A program made the position numbers and the translations under genes. 30,025 nt of DNA from a virus, in IMG/VR virus record IMGVR_UViG_3300021425_000120, positions 1-30,025 of that record; one strand, given 5' to 3'. Positions 1 to 7,663 of the stretch are shown here, piece after piece; within the stretch, counting starts at the first letter, position 1; each line of letters begins with the position of its first letter. The notes beneath the pieces were generated by a model, which had not been told where the DNA came from, ran no database searches, and saw nothing but the letters and a program-made list of their open reading frames with translations.

Positions 1-911
1 AAACACGCATTAATGCAGTATCAGTTCTTGCTGAAACAAAAGCAAGCGCAGCTACATCTGCTAATCTTGAAACTAGAATTGCAGGAGTATCTAGTACCTT
101 TGCTACTACTTCAGCAACTCTTGAATCTCGTATAGCAACTGTTTCTAATACTATGGCAACTAGTATTGCTACTGTTTCTGCTGCACTTGAAACACGTATT
201 GCAGCAGTATCGGTTCTTACTAAAACTAATCTGGATTCTATTACATCCATTAATACTGTTATTTCGGCAGGAGCTTATGCAAGTGCAGGAACATCTGCAA
301 CTCTTGAAACTAGAATTGCGGGAGTGTCTTCTACATTTGCAGCCACCTCTGCAACACTAGAGACTAGAATCGCAGGGGTATCAAGTACCTTTGCAGCCAC
401 CTCTGCAACACTAGAGACTAGGATTGCGGCAGTATCTGTTCTCACTAAAACTAATCTAGATGCAGTGGCCTCAGTAAATACAATTGCTGTAGCGGCAGCA
501 AGTGCTGCAACATCTGCTAATCTTGAAACTAGAATTGCAGGAGTATCTTCTACCTTTGCGGCTACCTCTGCTACATTAGAAACTCGAATAGCTGCAGTAT
601 CTGTTCTTACTAAAACAAACTTAGATGCTGTTGCTTCAGTAAATACAATCGCTGTAGCTGCTGCAAGCGCAGGGACATCGGCTACACTAGAGACTAGAAT
701 AGCCGCAGTGTCTAGCACATTTGCTGCTACCTCTGCAGCACTGGCAACTAGTATTGGTAATAGCAACTCAGCAATAACTGCATTAAGTGCAACTATGGCA
801 ACAAGTGTTGGAAATAGTAATACAGCAAGAGCAACACTAAGCGCAACTATGGCAACCAGTATTAGCAATGCTAATGCTGCTGCTGTGGCATTTGCTATTG
901 CGTTAGGATAA
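1..911 (+). CDS. Repetitive coiled-coil tail-fibre/stalk protein (5' end outside window)
   Basis: The reading frame is open from base 3, so this is the C-terminal part (about 302 residues) of a longer gene; the ATG at 153 is internal. The protein is made of repeats of an 18-residue unit of the type TLETRIAGVSSTFAATSA. Two longer units of about 37 residues carry an inserted VLTKTNLDAVASVNTIAVAA-like segment, and three degenerate units (ATSIGNSNSAITALSA type) lie near the C-terminus. It is rich in Ala, Ser and Thr and has no Cys. An 18-residue period equals 7 plus 11, which suits a continuous helical coiled coil, so I infer a trimeric fibre stalk. Fibre genes follow directly. The family is not identified; a phase-variable or host-derived surface stalk is an alternative. 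Confidence 0.75.
   Translation, partial: TRINAVSVLAETKASAATSANLETRIAGVSSTFATTSATLESRIATVSNTMATSIATVSAALETRIAAVSVLTKTNLDSITSINTVISAGAYASAGTSATLETRIAGVSSTFAATSATLETRIAGVSSTFAATSATLETRIAAVSVLTKTNLDAVASVNTIAVAAASAATSANLETRIAGVSSTFAATSATLETRIAAVSVLTKTNLDAVASVNTIAVAAASAGTSATLETRIAAVSSTFAATSAALATSIGNSNSAITALSATMATSVGNSNTARATLSATMATSISNANAAAVAFAIALG
57..876 (+). repeat. In-frame 54-base repeat region coding for an 18-residue unit
   Basis: The peptide unit LETRIA(G/A)VS recurs at least eight times at 18- or 37-residue steps. The copies differ at synonymous positions: the Arg codon is aga, agg, cgt or cga in different copies, and Ala and Thr third bases vary. The peptide repeat is therefore better conserved than the DNA repeat, as expected of old copies held by selection on the protein. 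The boundaries given are approximate. Confidence 0.75.
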
Positions 912-926
912 TTTATGGAGTATAAT
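898..926 (+). promoter_or_regulatory. Candidate sigma70-like promoter, possibly leaderless
   Basis: TTGCGT (898-903), a 17-base spacer and TATAAT (921-926) lie just before the ATG at 932. A start site about 6-7 bases after the -10 box would fall on or next to that ATG. The GGAG at 917-920 would then be upstream of the transcript, giving a leaderless message, whereas read-through transcripts would keep the GGAG. The box resembles those at 6535 and 10087. In AT-rich DNA a chance match is possible. Confidence 0.35.
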
Positions 927-931
927 ACGAT

Positions 932-1261
932 ATGGCTAATGCGTTTAAATTAAAGACAGATACTGGAGTAGGCACTGGTGCTGCTACAATTTACACTTGT
1001 CCTAGTTCTACAGAAACAACTATTATTGGTTTGGCAATTGCAAACATAGTTGCATCTCAAATAGCAGTAGATGTTCAAATAGAAAACAATGATGGAGATA
1101 ATATTTACGTAGTTAAGGCTGCTCCTGTTCCTGCAGGAAGCTCACTAGTTGTAGTAGGCGGCGACCAGAAGGTTGTTTTGGAAGCATCAGATGTTCTTAA
1201 GGTAACAAGTGATACTGCAAGCTCTGCAGATGTTTCACTTAGTATTTTGGAGATTACTTAA
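932..1261 (+). CDS. Small virion-associated protein, 109 residues
   Basis: This is a Val/Ala-rich, probably all-beta protein with no Cys-based or catalytic motif. It contains alternating polar/hydrophobic stretches (QIAVDVQIENNDGDNIYVVK) and a PAGSSLVVVGGDQKVVLEASDVLKV segment, the pattern seen in small tail-fibre-associated or baseplate proteins of marine phages, where 'apolar strand plus PAG turn' is common. GGAG at 917-920 is 11 bases before the ATG. Its stop overlaps the next start by one base (TAATG), which implies translational coupling with the fibre gene at 1261. A virion role is inferred from context; no specific function is recognised. Confidence 0.7.
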   Translation: MANAFKLKTDTGVGTGAATIYTCPSSTETTIIGLAIANIVASQIAVDVQIENNDGDNIYVVKAAPVPAGSSLVVVGGDQKVVLEASDVLKVTSDTASSADVSLSILEIT

Positions 1262-2277
1262 TGCCAATTAGTCGAATAGACAATGAGGGACTAACAGGAC
1301 CGATTGGTGGGCGGCGCAACCTTGCGTATAACGGTGCAATGCAGGTGGCACAACGAGGAACATCGGTGGCTGGAAATACCAATGGGGGGTACTTAACCTG
1401 TGACAGAATAAATTTCGTCCACAATACGGGAACTTGGACAGTGACACAGTCTACAGATGCCCCCACGAGCGAAGGTTTTTTAAATGCCTATAGAATAGAC
1501 TGCACAGTTGCTGACACCTCTATTGCTTCATCGCAATATTTGTTAGTTCAACAAAAACTTGAGGGTCAAGACCTAAAACAATTCCGAAAGGGGACAAGCA
1601 GTGCTTTAGCAGTGACACTAAGTTTTTTTGTTAAGTCTAATACTACGGGAAACTTTGTGGTGGAACTGTATGATACAGATAACAACAGGCAAATATCTGC
1701 TTTATATACAATATCATCTGCTAATACTTGGGAGAAAAAAACAGTCACATTCGATGGGGATACATCGGGTGCTTTTGATGACGACAATGCAGAATCTTTA
1801 CAAATAAATTGGTGGCTGGGGGCTGGTTCTGACTATACAAGTGGCACACTTAATACGTCTTGGGCATCTGCGACCACTGCTAATCGTGTAGTAGGCACTC
1901 AAAATTTAGCTTCTAGCACTGCAAACGATTGGGCAATCACAGGCGTTCAACTCGAAGTTGGCTCCGTAGCGACCGAATTTGAGGCGAAAAGTTTTGGTGA
2001 AGAGTTGCAGTTGTGCAAACGGTACTTCCAAAATCATGCAACGACTTCTGCGGTTCAATATATGGGCTTTCCGTTTGGTAGCTTTAGTGGGACGTTTTAT
2101 TTTGATTTAACGTGGCCTGTAGAAATGAGAGCCGCCCCTACAGTTACAGTCAGCAGTTGGCAGGGAACGGCAACGCCTACTGTATATAATGCAAACCAAA
2201 GAGCCTGTACTCTAACGGGTGCCTCTCAACTTTATGCAAATTCAAGTTCGACATTTACAGCCGATGCGGAGTTATAA
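1261..2277 (+). CDS. Tail fibre protein, GRRNL-type with carbohydrate-binding-like domain (copy 1)
   Basis: This 338-residue protein begins with a short head ending in GPIGGRRNLAYNGAMQVAQRGTS, a signature of marine phage fibre proteins. A jelly-roll-like domain follows, with FFVKSNTTGNFVVELY and NTWEKKTVTFDGDTSG, as in carbohydrate-binding modules. Then comes the conserved ITGVQLEVGSVATEFE block, a short CKRYF segment and a variable C-terminal domain ending ADAEL. It is a paralogue of the gene at 5223, sharing the head, the VQLEVGS block and the last residues but differing at the tip. Its likely role is host-surface binding as part of a tail fibre. It is coupled to the upstream gene by a one-base overlap and followed 2 bases later by a small gene that is duplicated along with it. 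Confidence 0.8.
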   Translation: MPISRIDNEGLTGPIGGRRNLAYNGAMQVAQRGTSVAGNTNGGYLTCDRINFVHNTGTWTVTQSTDAPTSEGFLNAYRIDCTVADTSIASSQYLLVQQKLEGQDLKQFRKGTSSALAVTLSFFVKSNTTGNFVVELYDTDNNRQISALYTISSANTWEKKTVTFDGDTSGAFDDDNAESLQINWWLGAGSDYTSGTLNTSWASATTANRVVGTQNLASSTANDWAITGVQLEVGSVATEFEAKSFGEELQLCKRYFQNHATTSAVQYMGFPFGSFSGTFYFDLTWPVEMRAAPTVTVSSWQGTATPTVYNANQRACTLTGASQLYANSSSTFTADAEL

Positions 2278-2279
2278 AA

Positions 2280-2474
2280 ATGGATGACATGAATATTACG
2301 TCTGCTCAATATGTCGAGGTAACAAGCCCCGATGGAGCAACCGAAAAAAGCGGCGTTAAATCTGTGATTGATGGCGTTACTGTGCATGTCCCACTCGACC
2401 CAGCTAACCGCCACTACGCCGAAATACTACGACAAGTAGAGGCTGGTACACTAACAATACAGGATGCAGACTAA
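2280..2474 (+). CDS. Small fibre-associated protein, 64 residues (copy 1)
   Basis: The function is unknown. The protein has a central VIDGVTVHVPLDPANRHYAEI segment and ends VEAGTLTIQDAD. It is clearly homologous to the 60-residue protein at 6329, and each copy directly follows a GRRNL-type fibre gene. Conservation between the copies starts at the internal Met (base 2289), so translation may begin there rather than at 2280. Proteins ending in this short NRHYAEI..QVEAG..TI pattern often lie beside fibre genes in marine phages. A fibre-assembly or small virion role is inferred from position only. The stop overlaps the next start by one base (TAATG). Confidence 0.7.
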   Translation: MDDMNITSAQYVEVTSPDGATEKSGVKSVIDGVTVHVPLDPANRHYAEILRQVEAGTLTIQDAD

Positions 2475-3520
2475 TGGCATATATTGGACATAGCGCAAGC
2501 GGTAACTTTACCACGAAACCATCTAAAGATACCTTTAGTGGTAATGGGTCTACTACTGCCTTTACTTTGTCCGAAGGGGCAACAACAAATACTGTAGATG
2601 TTTTTGTAGAAAATGTAAGGCAAGAGCCTACAACTGCTTATACTGTAGACGGAACTACTCTTACATTTACTGCTGCTCCTGGTTCTGGAACAAACAACAT
2701 CTATGTAGTGAATCGTGGGCCGCTACAACTAAGTGCAACACACCCTGCAGCACAGGCTCTTGAAGCATCAACAGGAACCTTTACTGGCGACCTGACAGTT
2801 GACACCAACACCCTGCACGTTGACACCACCAATAATCGGGTCGGCATTGGCACAGCTTCACCAAGCAGACTTGCTACCCTGTCGGCAAACAGTGGAAATT
2901 CAATTCTTGAATTAGAAAGAGCAAACACCAATACAACTGGCGCAACAGGGGCAATTTCTTTTACCGCCAGTGACACACATTCTATAGCGGCGATTGATGT
3001 TATCGGTGATGGTGATAACGAAGGTGGACATATCCGATTTCTCACCACATCTGCCGCAAGTGCTAATTATTATATCGACAGTACAACAGAGCGTATGCGT
3101 ATCCTTTCAGGCGGTGGTCTAACCTTCAACGGCGATACAGCCGCCGCCAATGCGCTGGATGATTATGAAGAGGGAACTTGGACACCAACGGCAGGAACTA
3201 ATGTTTCTGCAATTTCTGCCAACCAAGGTTTTTATACAAAAATTGGAAACGTAGTGACGGTTCATTTTGTTGCTAATTTAACTCCAACTAGCACTGGTGC
3301 GGCTATGACTATTGGTGGTTTGCCTTATGCCGTATCAGACAAGGCGTCTGGTACTCAAGTTGAGGCAACAGGTGTTGTTTTTGAGGACGCTTCATTGTTT
3401 TTGAGTATAGCATTAGGAGCATCCTCAGACATATCTATTGAGTTTGATAGACCAATCCAAGGCTCAACGCCATCTGGTGTAGAGTTTTACAGAGGAAGCA
3501 TGACTTATTTTACAGGCTAA
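2474..3520 (+). CDS. Tail fibre protein, MAYIG-type
   Basis: This 348-residue protein starts MAYIGHSASG, a head shared with the gene at 3844 and frequent in marine phage fibres, where it probably attaches to the tail. Residues about 20-90 form a Thr-rich beta domain (FSGNGSTTAFTLSEGA, FVENVRQEPTTAYTV). A GDLTVDTNTLHV / NRVGIGTASPS linker, typical of repetitive fibre shafts, follows. The C-terminal part contains DDYEEGTWTPT and a beta-rich tip ending in YRGSMTYFTG. No intramolecular chaperone motif is seen. The likely role is a receptor-binding or decoration fibre. It overlaps the previous stop by one base. Confidence 0.8.
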   Translation: MAYIGHSASGNFTTKPSKDTFSGNGSTTAFTLSEGATTNTVDVFVENVRQEPTTAYTVDGTTLTFTAAPGSGTNNIYVVNRGPLQLSATHPAAQALEASTGTFTGDLTVDTNTLHVDTTNNRVGIGTASPSRLATLSANSGNSILELERANTNTTGATGAISFTASDTHSIAAIDVIGDGDNEGGHIRFLTTSAASANYYIDSTTERMRILSGGGLTFNGDTAAANALDDYEEGTWTPTAGTNVSAISANQGFYTKIGNVVTVHFVANLTPTSTGAAMTIGGLPYAVSDKASGTQVEATGVVFEDASLFLSIALGASSDISIEFDRPIQGSTPSGVEFYRGSMTYFTG

Positions 3521-3565
3521 CCCGTCTGGAAGTCGGGTCGGACAGTCCAGCCACAGGAGATAAAA

Positions 3566-3844
3566 ATGGCACTTACTAAAGAATTTAAATACGACTGCGA
3601 AGTTAGGGGCGAATATAAAAACGTCCAAGTTCGCAAAGCAACAATCATAAAAGATGATGGCGTAGAAATTAGCCGCACTTACCATCGCCACGTTCTGCAC
3701 TGCCGCACCAAGTCTGGCGACACTTGGGGCGATACAGACATATCGGGTGAAGATGCAACCGTTCAAGCGATATGTAATGCGGTCTGGACTGACAGCGTTA
3801 AATCAGCTTACGAAACATTTATGGATGCACAGGATACAATCTAA
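3566..3844 (+). CDS. Small conserved fibre-neighbour protein, 92 residues
   Basis: The function is unknown. This charged protein contains GEYKNVQVRKATIIKDDGVE followed by SRTYHRHVLHC, a pattern I recall in small proteins beside marine phage fibre genes. A GGAG about 6 bases before the ATG (3555-3560 region) supports this start. The stop overlaps the ATG at 3844 by one base (CTAATGG), so it is coupled to the next fibre gene. A role as fibre-assembly helper or small virion protein is inferred from position alone. A 45-base gap separates it from the fibre before it. Confidence 0.65.
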   Translation: MALTKEFKYDCEVRGEYKNVQVRKATIIKDDGVEISRTYHRHVLHCRTKSGDTWGDTDISGEDATVQAICNAVWTDSVKSAYETFMDAQDTI

Positions 3845-4929
3845 TGGCATATATAGGTAAACAACCAGGAACAGGGGTACGTAATAGGTTTTTGTATACA
3901 GCCACGGCTGGACAAACAACTTTTACTACATCTGATTCTAACTTAGCTCTTTCATATTCAGATGCTTTGTATATGGATGTATACCTTAATGGCGTACTTC
4001 TAGACCCTGCAAATGACTATACGGCTACATCAGGTACGTCTGTTGTGTTAGGGTCTGGGGCAACTGCTGGAGATGTTCTTGAAATAGTTGTCTATGATGT
4101 ATTTTCTGTATTCAATAATACAATAGACGGTAACTTTGATGTAGGCGGTGACTTAACCATTAGTGATAAAATAATTCACTCTGGAGATACAAACACTGCA
4201 ATCCGTTTTCCAGCCGCTGATACGGTGACTGTCGAAACAGGTGGGGCAGAGCGTATGAGAATGACCAGCGATGGGATTCTTGGAATTAATACCTCTTCCC
4301 CTTCAAACGCTAATTTAGATGTTGCGGGTCGTGGTCGTTTCTTACAGGATGCCGCTGCAACAACTGGCGCAGTAATTATTCGTGAAAGCTCTGGTGGTGT
4401 TGGCGGTCACTTACAGTTTGTCACCAATGACAACACTGGTCAGCGTGGTTTTATTGCGGTTGATAGTGCAAGCACTATGAATTTGGGCGGTGTGGCTGTT
4501 AAAGCAACAAGCACTCCGGCATTTTTAGCACGCCCTACATCTACTCAAGCAAATATTGCGAATGACAATTCAGTCGTAACAGTTGCTATGGGAACTGAAA
4601 TTTTTGACCAAGGTGGTAATTTTGCAAGTAATACTTTTACAGCACCCGTCACGGGACGATATCAGTTTAATGTAATTGTTTATTTAACACAGGTTGATAG
4701 CACAGCATCCTATTATCAAGTCCGTTTAGACACTTCCAACAGAACATATTTTGGGCTTTTAGATTTTGCATCGACTGACCTTGGTTTAGGATTTCAAACA
4801 ATAGCGATTAGTGTTCTTGCGGATATGGATGCCAATGACACGGCAACTGTAAATATTCAACAAAATGCTGGAAGCCAGCAAACAGATATAAGTACGGGTT
4901 CAGCATTTAGCGGGTTTTTAGCTTGCTAG
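3844..4929 (+). CDS. Tail fibre protein, MAYIG-type with C1q/TNF-like tip
   Basis: This 361-residue protein has the MAYIG head. Residues about 10-85 are a beta domain (FLYTATAGQTTFTTSDSN, YMDVYLNGVLLDPANDY). The shaft has GNFDVGGDLTISDKI, ERMRMTSDGILGINTSSPS and LDVAGRGRF repeats of the fibre-shaft type. Residues about 230-361 look like a C1q/TNF-like trimeric jelly roll: FDQGGNF..NTFTAPVTGRYQFNV, a middle YYQVRLDTSN strand and a hydrophobic SGFLAC end. In bacteria and phages this fold occurs as a trimeric binding head, so host receptor binding is likely. The final Cys is unusual among the fibres here. It is preceded and followed by small genes and lies in a run of fibre genes. Confidence 0.8.
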   Translation: MAYIGKQPGTGVRNRFLYTATAGQTTFTTSDSNLALSYSDALYMDVYLNGVLLDPANDYTATSGTSVVLGSGATAGDVLEIVVYDVFSVFNNTIDGNFDVGGDLTISDKIIHSGDTNTAIRFPAADTVTVETGGAERMRMTSDGILGINTSSPSNANLDVAGRGRFLQDAAATTGAVIIRESSGGVGGHLQFVTNDNTGQRGFIAVDSASTMNLGGVAVKATSTPAFLARPTSTQANIANDNSVVTVAMGTEIFDQGGNFASNTFTAPVTGRYQFNVIVYLTQVDSTASYYQVRLDTSNRTYFGLLDFASTDLGLGFQTIAISVLADMDANDTATVNIQQNAGSQQTDISTGSAFSGFLAC

Positions 4930-4942
4930 TTAGGAGAAAAAA

Positions 4943-5230
4943 ATGGCAGACATTACGATTACAATTACCTTGGATGATACTCAGCAAAAGATATTGCTGA
5001 ATGACATAACCGATATCAATGAGTGGGTTCAAGATGCAACCACTGGCAAGATAAATAATTGCTGGAAACGGATGCAGTCTGATTGGGTCACAAAACTGAT
5101 GAATGATAGTTCATTCACAGACAGCATACCCAGTAATCAAGCGGATTTTGTAACATTGGTGACAGGACGTTCTGACTATGAGACACGGGCAGAACGTGAT
5201 GCTGGTGGAACGGAGCTATCTAATGACTAG
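4943..5230 (+). CDS. Small conserved fibre-neighbour protein, 95 residues
   Basis: The function is unknown. The N-terminus (ADITITITLDDTQQKILLND) is followed by a helical part with INNCWKRMQSDWVTKLMND and a C-terminal SRSDYETRAERD-like tail (TGRSDYETRAERDAGG). Similar small proteins lie between fibre genes in marine phages. The Shine-Dalgarno site is strong (TAGGAG just before the ATG at 4943). The last 8 bases overlap the start of the next fibre (ATG at 5223), so the two are translationally coupled. A fibre-assembly or minor virion role is inference. Confidence 0.65.
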   Translation: MADITITITLDDTQQKILLNDITDINEWVQDATTGKINNCWKRMQSDWVTKLMNDSSFTDSIPSNQADFVTLVTGRSDYETRAERDAGGTELSND

Positions 5231-6326
5231 CAATGCAAGAGAACTAGCACAGATACCCAGCACTCCGTCAGGGCGGCGCAACCTAATTATCAATGGGGCG
5301 GCAGAAGTAAATCAAAGAGCAACTGGGACAGTTAACAACGGCGAATTAATGGGTGCTGTAGATAGGTTTAAAGGTTTTGCCGCCGCAGGTGGGACATTTA
5401 CTCTCGCTCAGTCTACTGACAGTCCTGCTGGGTTTAATAATTCTATTCTTGCAACGGTAACAAGCGCAGATAGTAGCATTGCATCGGGTGACTTTTATGG
5501 GATTACTCAAAGAATTGAAGGTCAAAATATTTATCATCTAGGCTTTGGTAGTTCTGCGGCCAAAACGCTAACGATTTCTTTTTATGTTAAATCGAGTGTG
5601 ACAGGTACGTTTGGTGGGGCTATTCGGAATAATGCGGCAGACCGTTCTTTTAATTTTTCTTACACGATAAATTCAGCAGATACTTGGGAACAGAAGACTT
5701 ACACTATTGAAGGAGACACAAGTGGAACTTGGCTAACCACTAATGGAATTGGTCTAAGAGTAAGCTGGTCTTTAGGTGATGGTTCAAGTCGGTTACAGGC
5801 GGCTGGTCAATGGGGTTCTGGTAATTTTGCTGGTGTAACAGGTCAGACTAATTTGATAAGCACAGGAAGTGCAACACTACAGCTTACGGGCGTTCAACTC
5901 GAAGTCGGCTCAGTAGCTACTGAGTTTGAGCATCAAAAATACTGTGACACTTATTTAGATTGTCAGCGGTATTATTACAAATCAGGCGACAATTCTACGT
6001 CAAGTGAGGAGTGGTTTCCAGGTGTAGCAACAAATGCTGGCAAAGGTCCGTATTATGCCCTTGGATTAGATGGAATTAATGACCGTGCATATCCAGCATT
6101 ACAATGGCCTGTTCAAATGAGGGCTGCTCCCTCTATTACATTTTATCCAGGTCGCAGTGACTCTACGGCTACAGCAGACAGAATTGCTCGATATAATGAC
6201 AGCGCACTGGTTACATTTACACAATCGCCAACCCCATATTCAAATGGACTAACTGGTTATTTTTTGGGAACGAGTGCTGATTCACCTGCTTATACCTATC
6301 AAATTGTAGCAGATGCGGAGTTATAA
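5223..6326 (+). CDS. Tail fibre protein, GRRNL-type with carbohydrate-binding-like domain (copy 2)
   Basis: I chose ATG 5223 (MTSNARELAQIP) over the in-frame ATG at 5178: the longer form would overlap the previous gene by 53 bases, and GGAG lies at the right distance before 5223. This gives 367 residues. The order matches copy 1: PSGRRNLIINGAAEVNQRATG, a jelly-roll-like region with FYVKSSVTGTFGGAIRN and DTWEQKTYTIEGDTSG, then LTGVQLEVGSVATEFE, a CQRYYYK segment and a distinct tip, ending VADAEL. The head and VQLEVGS block are conserved at the DNA level too, while the tips differ. The likely role is receptor or polysaccharide binding with different specificity from copy 1. Confidence 0.8.
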   Translation: MTSNARELAQIPSTPSGRRNLIINGAAEVNQRATGTVNNGELMGAVDRFKGFAAAGGTFTLAQSTDSPAGFNNSILATVTSADSSIASGDFYGITQRIEGQNIYHLGFGSSAAKTLTISFYVKSSVTGTFGGAIRNNAADRSFNFSYTINSADTWEQKTYTIEGDTSGTWLTTNGIGLRVSWSLGDGSSRLQAAGQWGSGNFAGVTGQTNLISTGSATLQLTGVQLEVGSVATEFEHQKYCDTYLDCQRYYYKSGDNSTSSEEWFPGVATNAGKGPYYALGLDGINDRAYPALQWPVQMRAAPSITFYPGRSDSTATADRIARYNDSALVTFTQSPTPYSNGLTGYFLGTSADSPAYTYQIVADAEL

Positions 6327-6328
6327 TT

Positions 6329-6511
6329 ATGGAAAACACTATGAATATTACGTCTGCAAAATATCAAGCCCGTGATGGTGAGAAAACAGCTATTAGAGCA
6401 ACCATAGATGGACTTCCGATGACTGTGCCGCTTGATTCAGGCAACCGCCACTACGCCGAAATTATGCGCCAAGTCGAAGCTGGCACACTTACGATTGCGG
6501 ATGCAGACTAG
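6329..6511 (+). CDS. Small fibre-associated protein, 60 residues (copy 2)
   Basis: This is a homologue of the 64-residue protein at 2280: MNITSAKY, ATIDGLPMTVPLD, GNRHYAEIMRQVEAGTLTI and the same DAD end. As with copy 1 it lies 2 bases after a GRRNL-type fibre. Homology to copy 1 begins at the internal ATG 6341, so the true start could be there. Its function is unknown; the repeated pairing suggests that it acts with, or travels with, the fibre gene. It is the last gene of the fibre block before a promoter-like site. Confidence 0.7.
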   Translation: MENTMNITSAKYQARDGEKTAIRATIDGLPMTVPLDSGNRHYAEIMRQVEAGTLTIADAD

Positions 6512-6540
6512 TTGCTTATTAATAGGTAATGCGGTATAAT
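6512..6540 (+). promoter_or_regulatory. Sigma70-like promoter before the holin-like gene
   Basis: TTGCTT (6512-6517), a 17-base spacer and a perfect TATAAT (6535-6540) sit in the 62-base gap after the fibre block. A start near 6547 leaves a leader of about 27 bases containing AAGGAG (6561-6566), 7 bases before the ATG at 6574. The ten bases GGTATAATAT at 6533-6542 recur at 10085-10094, ahead of another gene. Confidence 0.6.
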
Positions 6541-6573
6541 ATATAATCTGCAAACTTTTCAAGGAGAATAATA

Positions 6574-6738
6574 ATGGAAGAAACAGATAAGCTTGTGCTA
6601 GATTTTAGTGCGCTTGGCGTAACTGCTGGAGCATGGCTTCAGGTTCTGCCTAGCATAACTGCTTTGGCCTCTTTGATTTGGGTTTGCATTAGAATTTATG
6701 AAACAGAAACAGTGCAAAAATATTTAGGAAAAAACTAA
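6574..6738 (+). CDS. Small holin-like membrane protein, 54 residues
   Basis: This short gene encodes MEETDKLVLDFSALGVTAGA, a hydrophobic stretch (GAWLQVLPSITALASLIWVCI, about residues 19-39) and a charged C-terminus (RIYETETVQKYLGKN). AAGGAG at 6561-6566 supports the ATG. One membrane segment, small size and position beside fibre genes match small class II-type holins such as T7 gp17.5, and very similar peptides occur in marine phages as holins or hypothetical proteins. It has its own promoter-like site and ends 1 base before the next ATG. A holin role is inferred. A second holin candidate lies at 17810, so this protein could instead have a different membrane role. Confidence 0.65.
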   Translation: MEETDKLVLDFSALGVTAGAWLQVLPSITALASLIWVCIRIYETETVQKYLGKN

Positions 6739-6739
6739 C

Positions 6740-7660
6740 ATGGCTTCTTCATATAGTTCAAGAATTAGATTAGAAAAACAAGGCACAGGTGAAAATGCTA
6801 ACACTTGGGGTGCTAGGTTAAACTCAAATATGATTGACTTGGTTGATGCAGCAGTTGCAGGTGTAACTGCAGTTGATGTAGATGGTCGGGGCGGGGCTGG
6901 TGTAACACTTACTGCAAATGATGGCTCTGCAGACCAAGCTAGAAGTTTTGGTCTTAGAATGACAGGAGCATTATCAGCAGACGTTACAGTTAGTTATTCT
7001 ACAGCACCAGAAAAAATTTACTTTGTTAATAATGAAACTACAGGCGGTCATAATGTTATCATGGATAATGGTAGCACAAAAGTTACTGTAGGTAATGGAC
7101 CAGCTTTGGTTGCTACAAATGGCTCGAATAGCTATGTACTTAAAGATTTTGACCCAGGAACTAGACTAGCTTTTAACCAAGATTCTGCTCCAAGCGGATG
7201 GACAGTTATTACTTCTGCCTCTCATGCAGGTGCTGCACTTCGTATTGTTAATGCGGCTACTAGTGGCGCACAGGTGGGTGGCTCTAATGAATTTACCAGT
7301 GTATTTAATTCAGGCATTACTGTTTCTATTACAGGTAAATCTACAGAAGCAGCAACTCTTTCAGGAAGCACGGCTGCAACAGCCCTAACTACTGCTCAAA
7401 TGCCAGCCCACAATCATACCTTAACTCTTGATACTACGGATGAGGGTGGATTTATTCCAGGTGCTGTTCGTTATGCTTCATCAAATGCAAATGTAACTCC
7501 AAATGTTACTGGAACAACAAATACAGTAGGTAGTAGTTCAGGTCACAGTCACAGCCTTTCAGGACTAGGTTCTCACTCGCACACAGTAAGCATTGCACAA
7601 GGCAGTGCTTTTAACTTAAATGTTAAATATGTTAACTTTATTGTATGCGAAAAGGATTAA
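6740..7660 (+). CDS. Tail collar/receptor-binding-type fibre protein with HxH metal sites
   Basis: This 306-residue protein has three parts. The N-terminal region (RIRLEKQGTGENANTWGARL) is typical of phage fibre adaptors. The middle is a beta domain. The C-terminal region (about 140-306) resembles phage tail collar domains: FNQDSAPSGWTVI, TAQMPAHNHTL, then GHSHSL and SHSHTVS, ending in NVKYVNFIVCEK. Three His-x-His pairs are visible (residues 224/226, 269/271, 279/281); in the T4 gp37 tip, such motifs bind a row of iron ions in a trimer. I infer a trimeric metal-bound receptor-binding tip. The start is at 6740, one base after the holin-like stop, and the next gene starts 3 bases after its end. 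Confidence 0.8.
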   Translation: MASSYSSRIRLEKQGTGENANTWGARLNSNMIDLVDAAVAGVTAVDVDGRGGAGVTLTANDGSADQARSFGLRMTGALSADVTVSYSTAPEKIYFVNNETTGGHNVIMDNGSTKVTVGNGPALVATNGSNSYVLKDFDPGTRLAFNQDSAPSGWTVITSASHAGAALRIVNAATSGAQVGGSNEFTSVFNSGITVSITGKSTEAATLSGSTAATALTTAQMPAHNHTLTLDTTDEGGFIPGAVRYASSNANVTPNVTGTTNTVGSSSGHSHSLSGLGSHSHTVSIAQGSAFNLNVKYVNFIVCEKD

Positions 7661-7663
7661 TGA

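Noticed and set aside
275-868. Long minus-strand frame opposite the left-end repeat gene
   Set aside because: It is a mirror of the Ala/Ser/Thr-rich repeats with low-complexity V/A/L text and no ribosome site; it is a shadow of the plus-strand gene.
3521-3545. ACCCG...CGGGT hairpin after the MAYIG-fibre gene, considered as a terminator
   Set aside because: The stem is only 5 bases with an imperfect interior and is not followed by a T-run; the next gene is read in the same direction with coupling further on.
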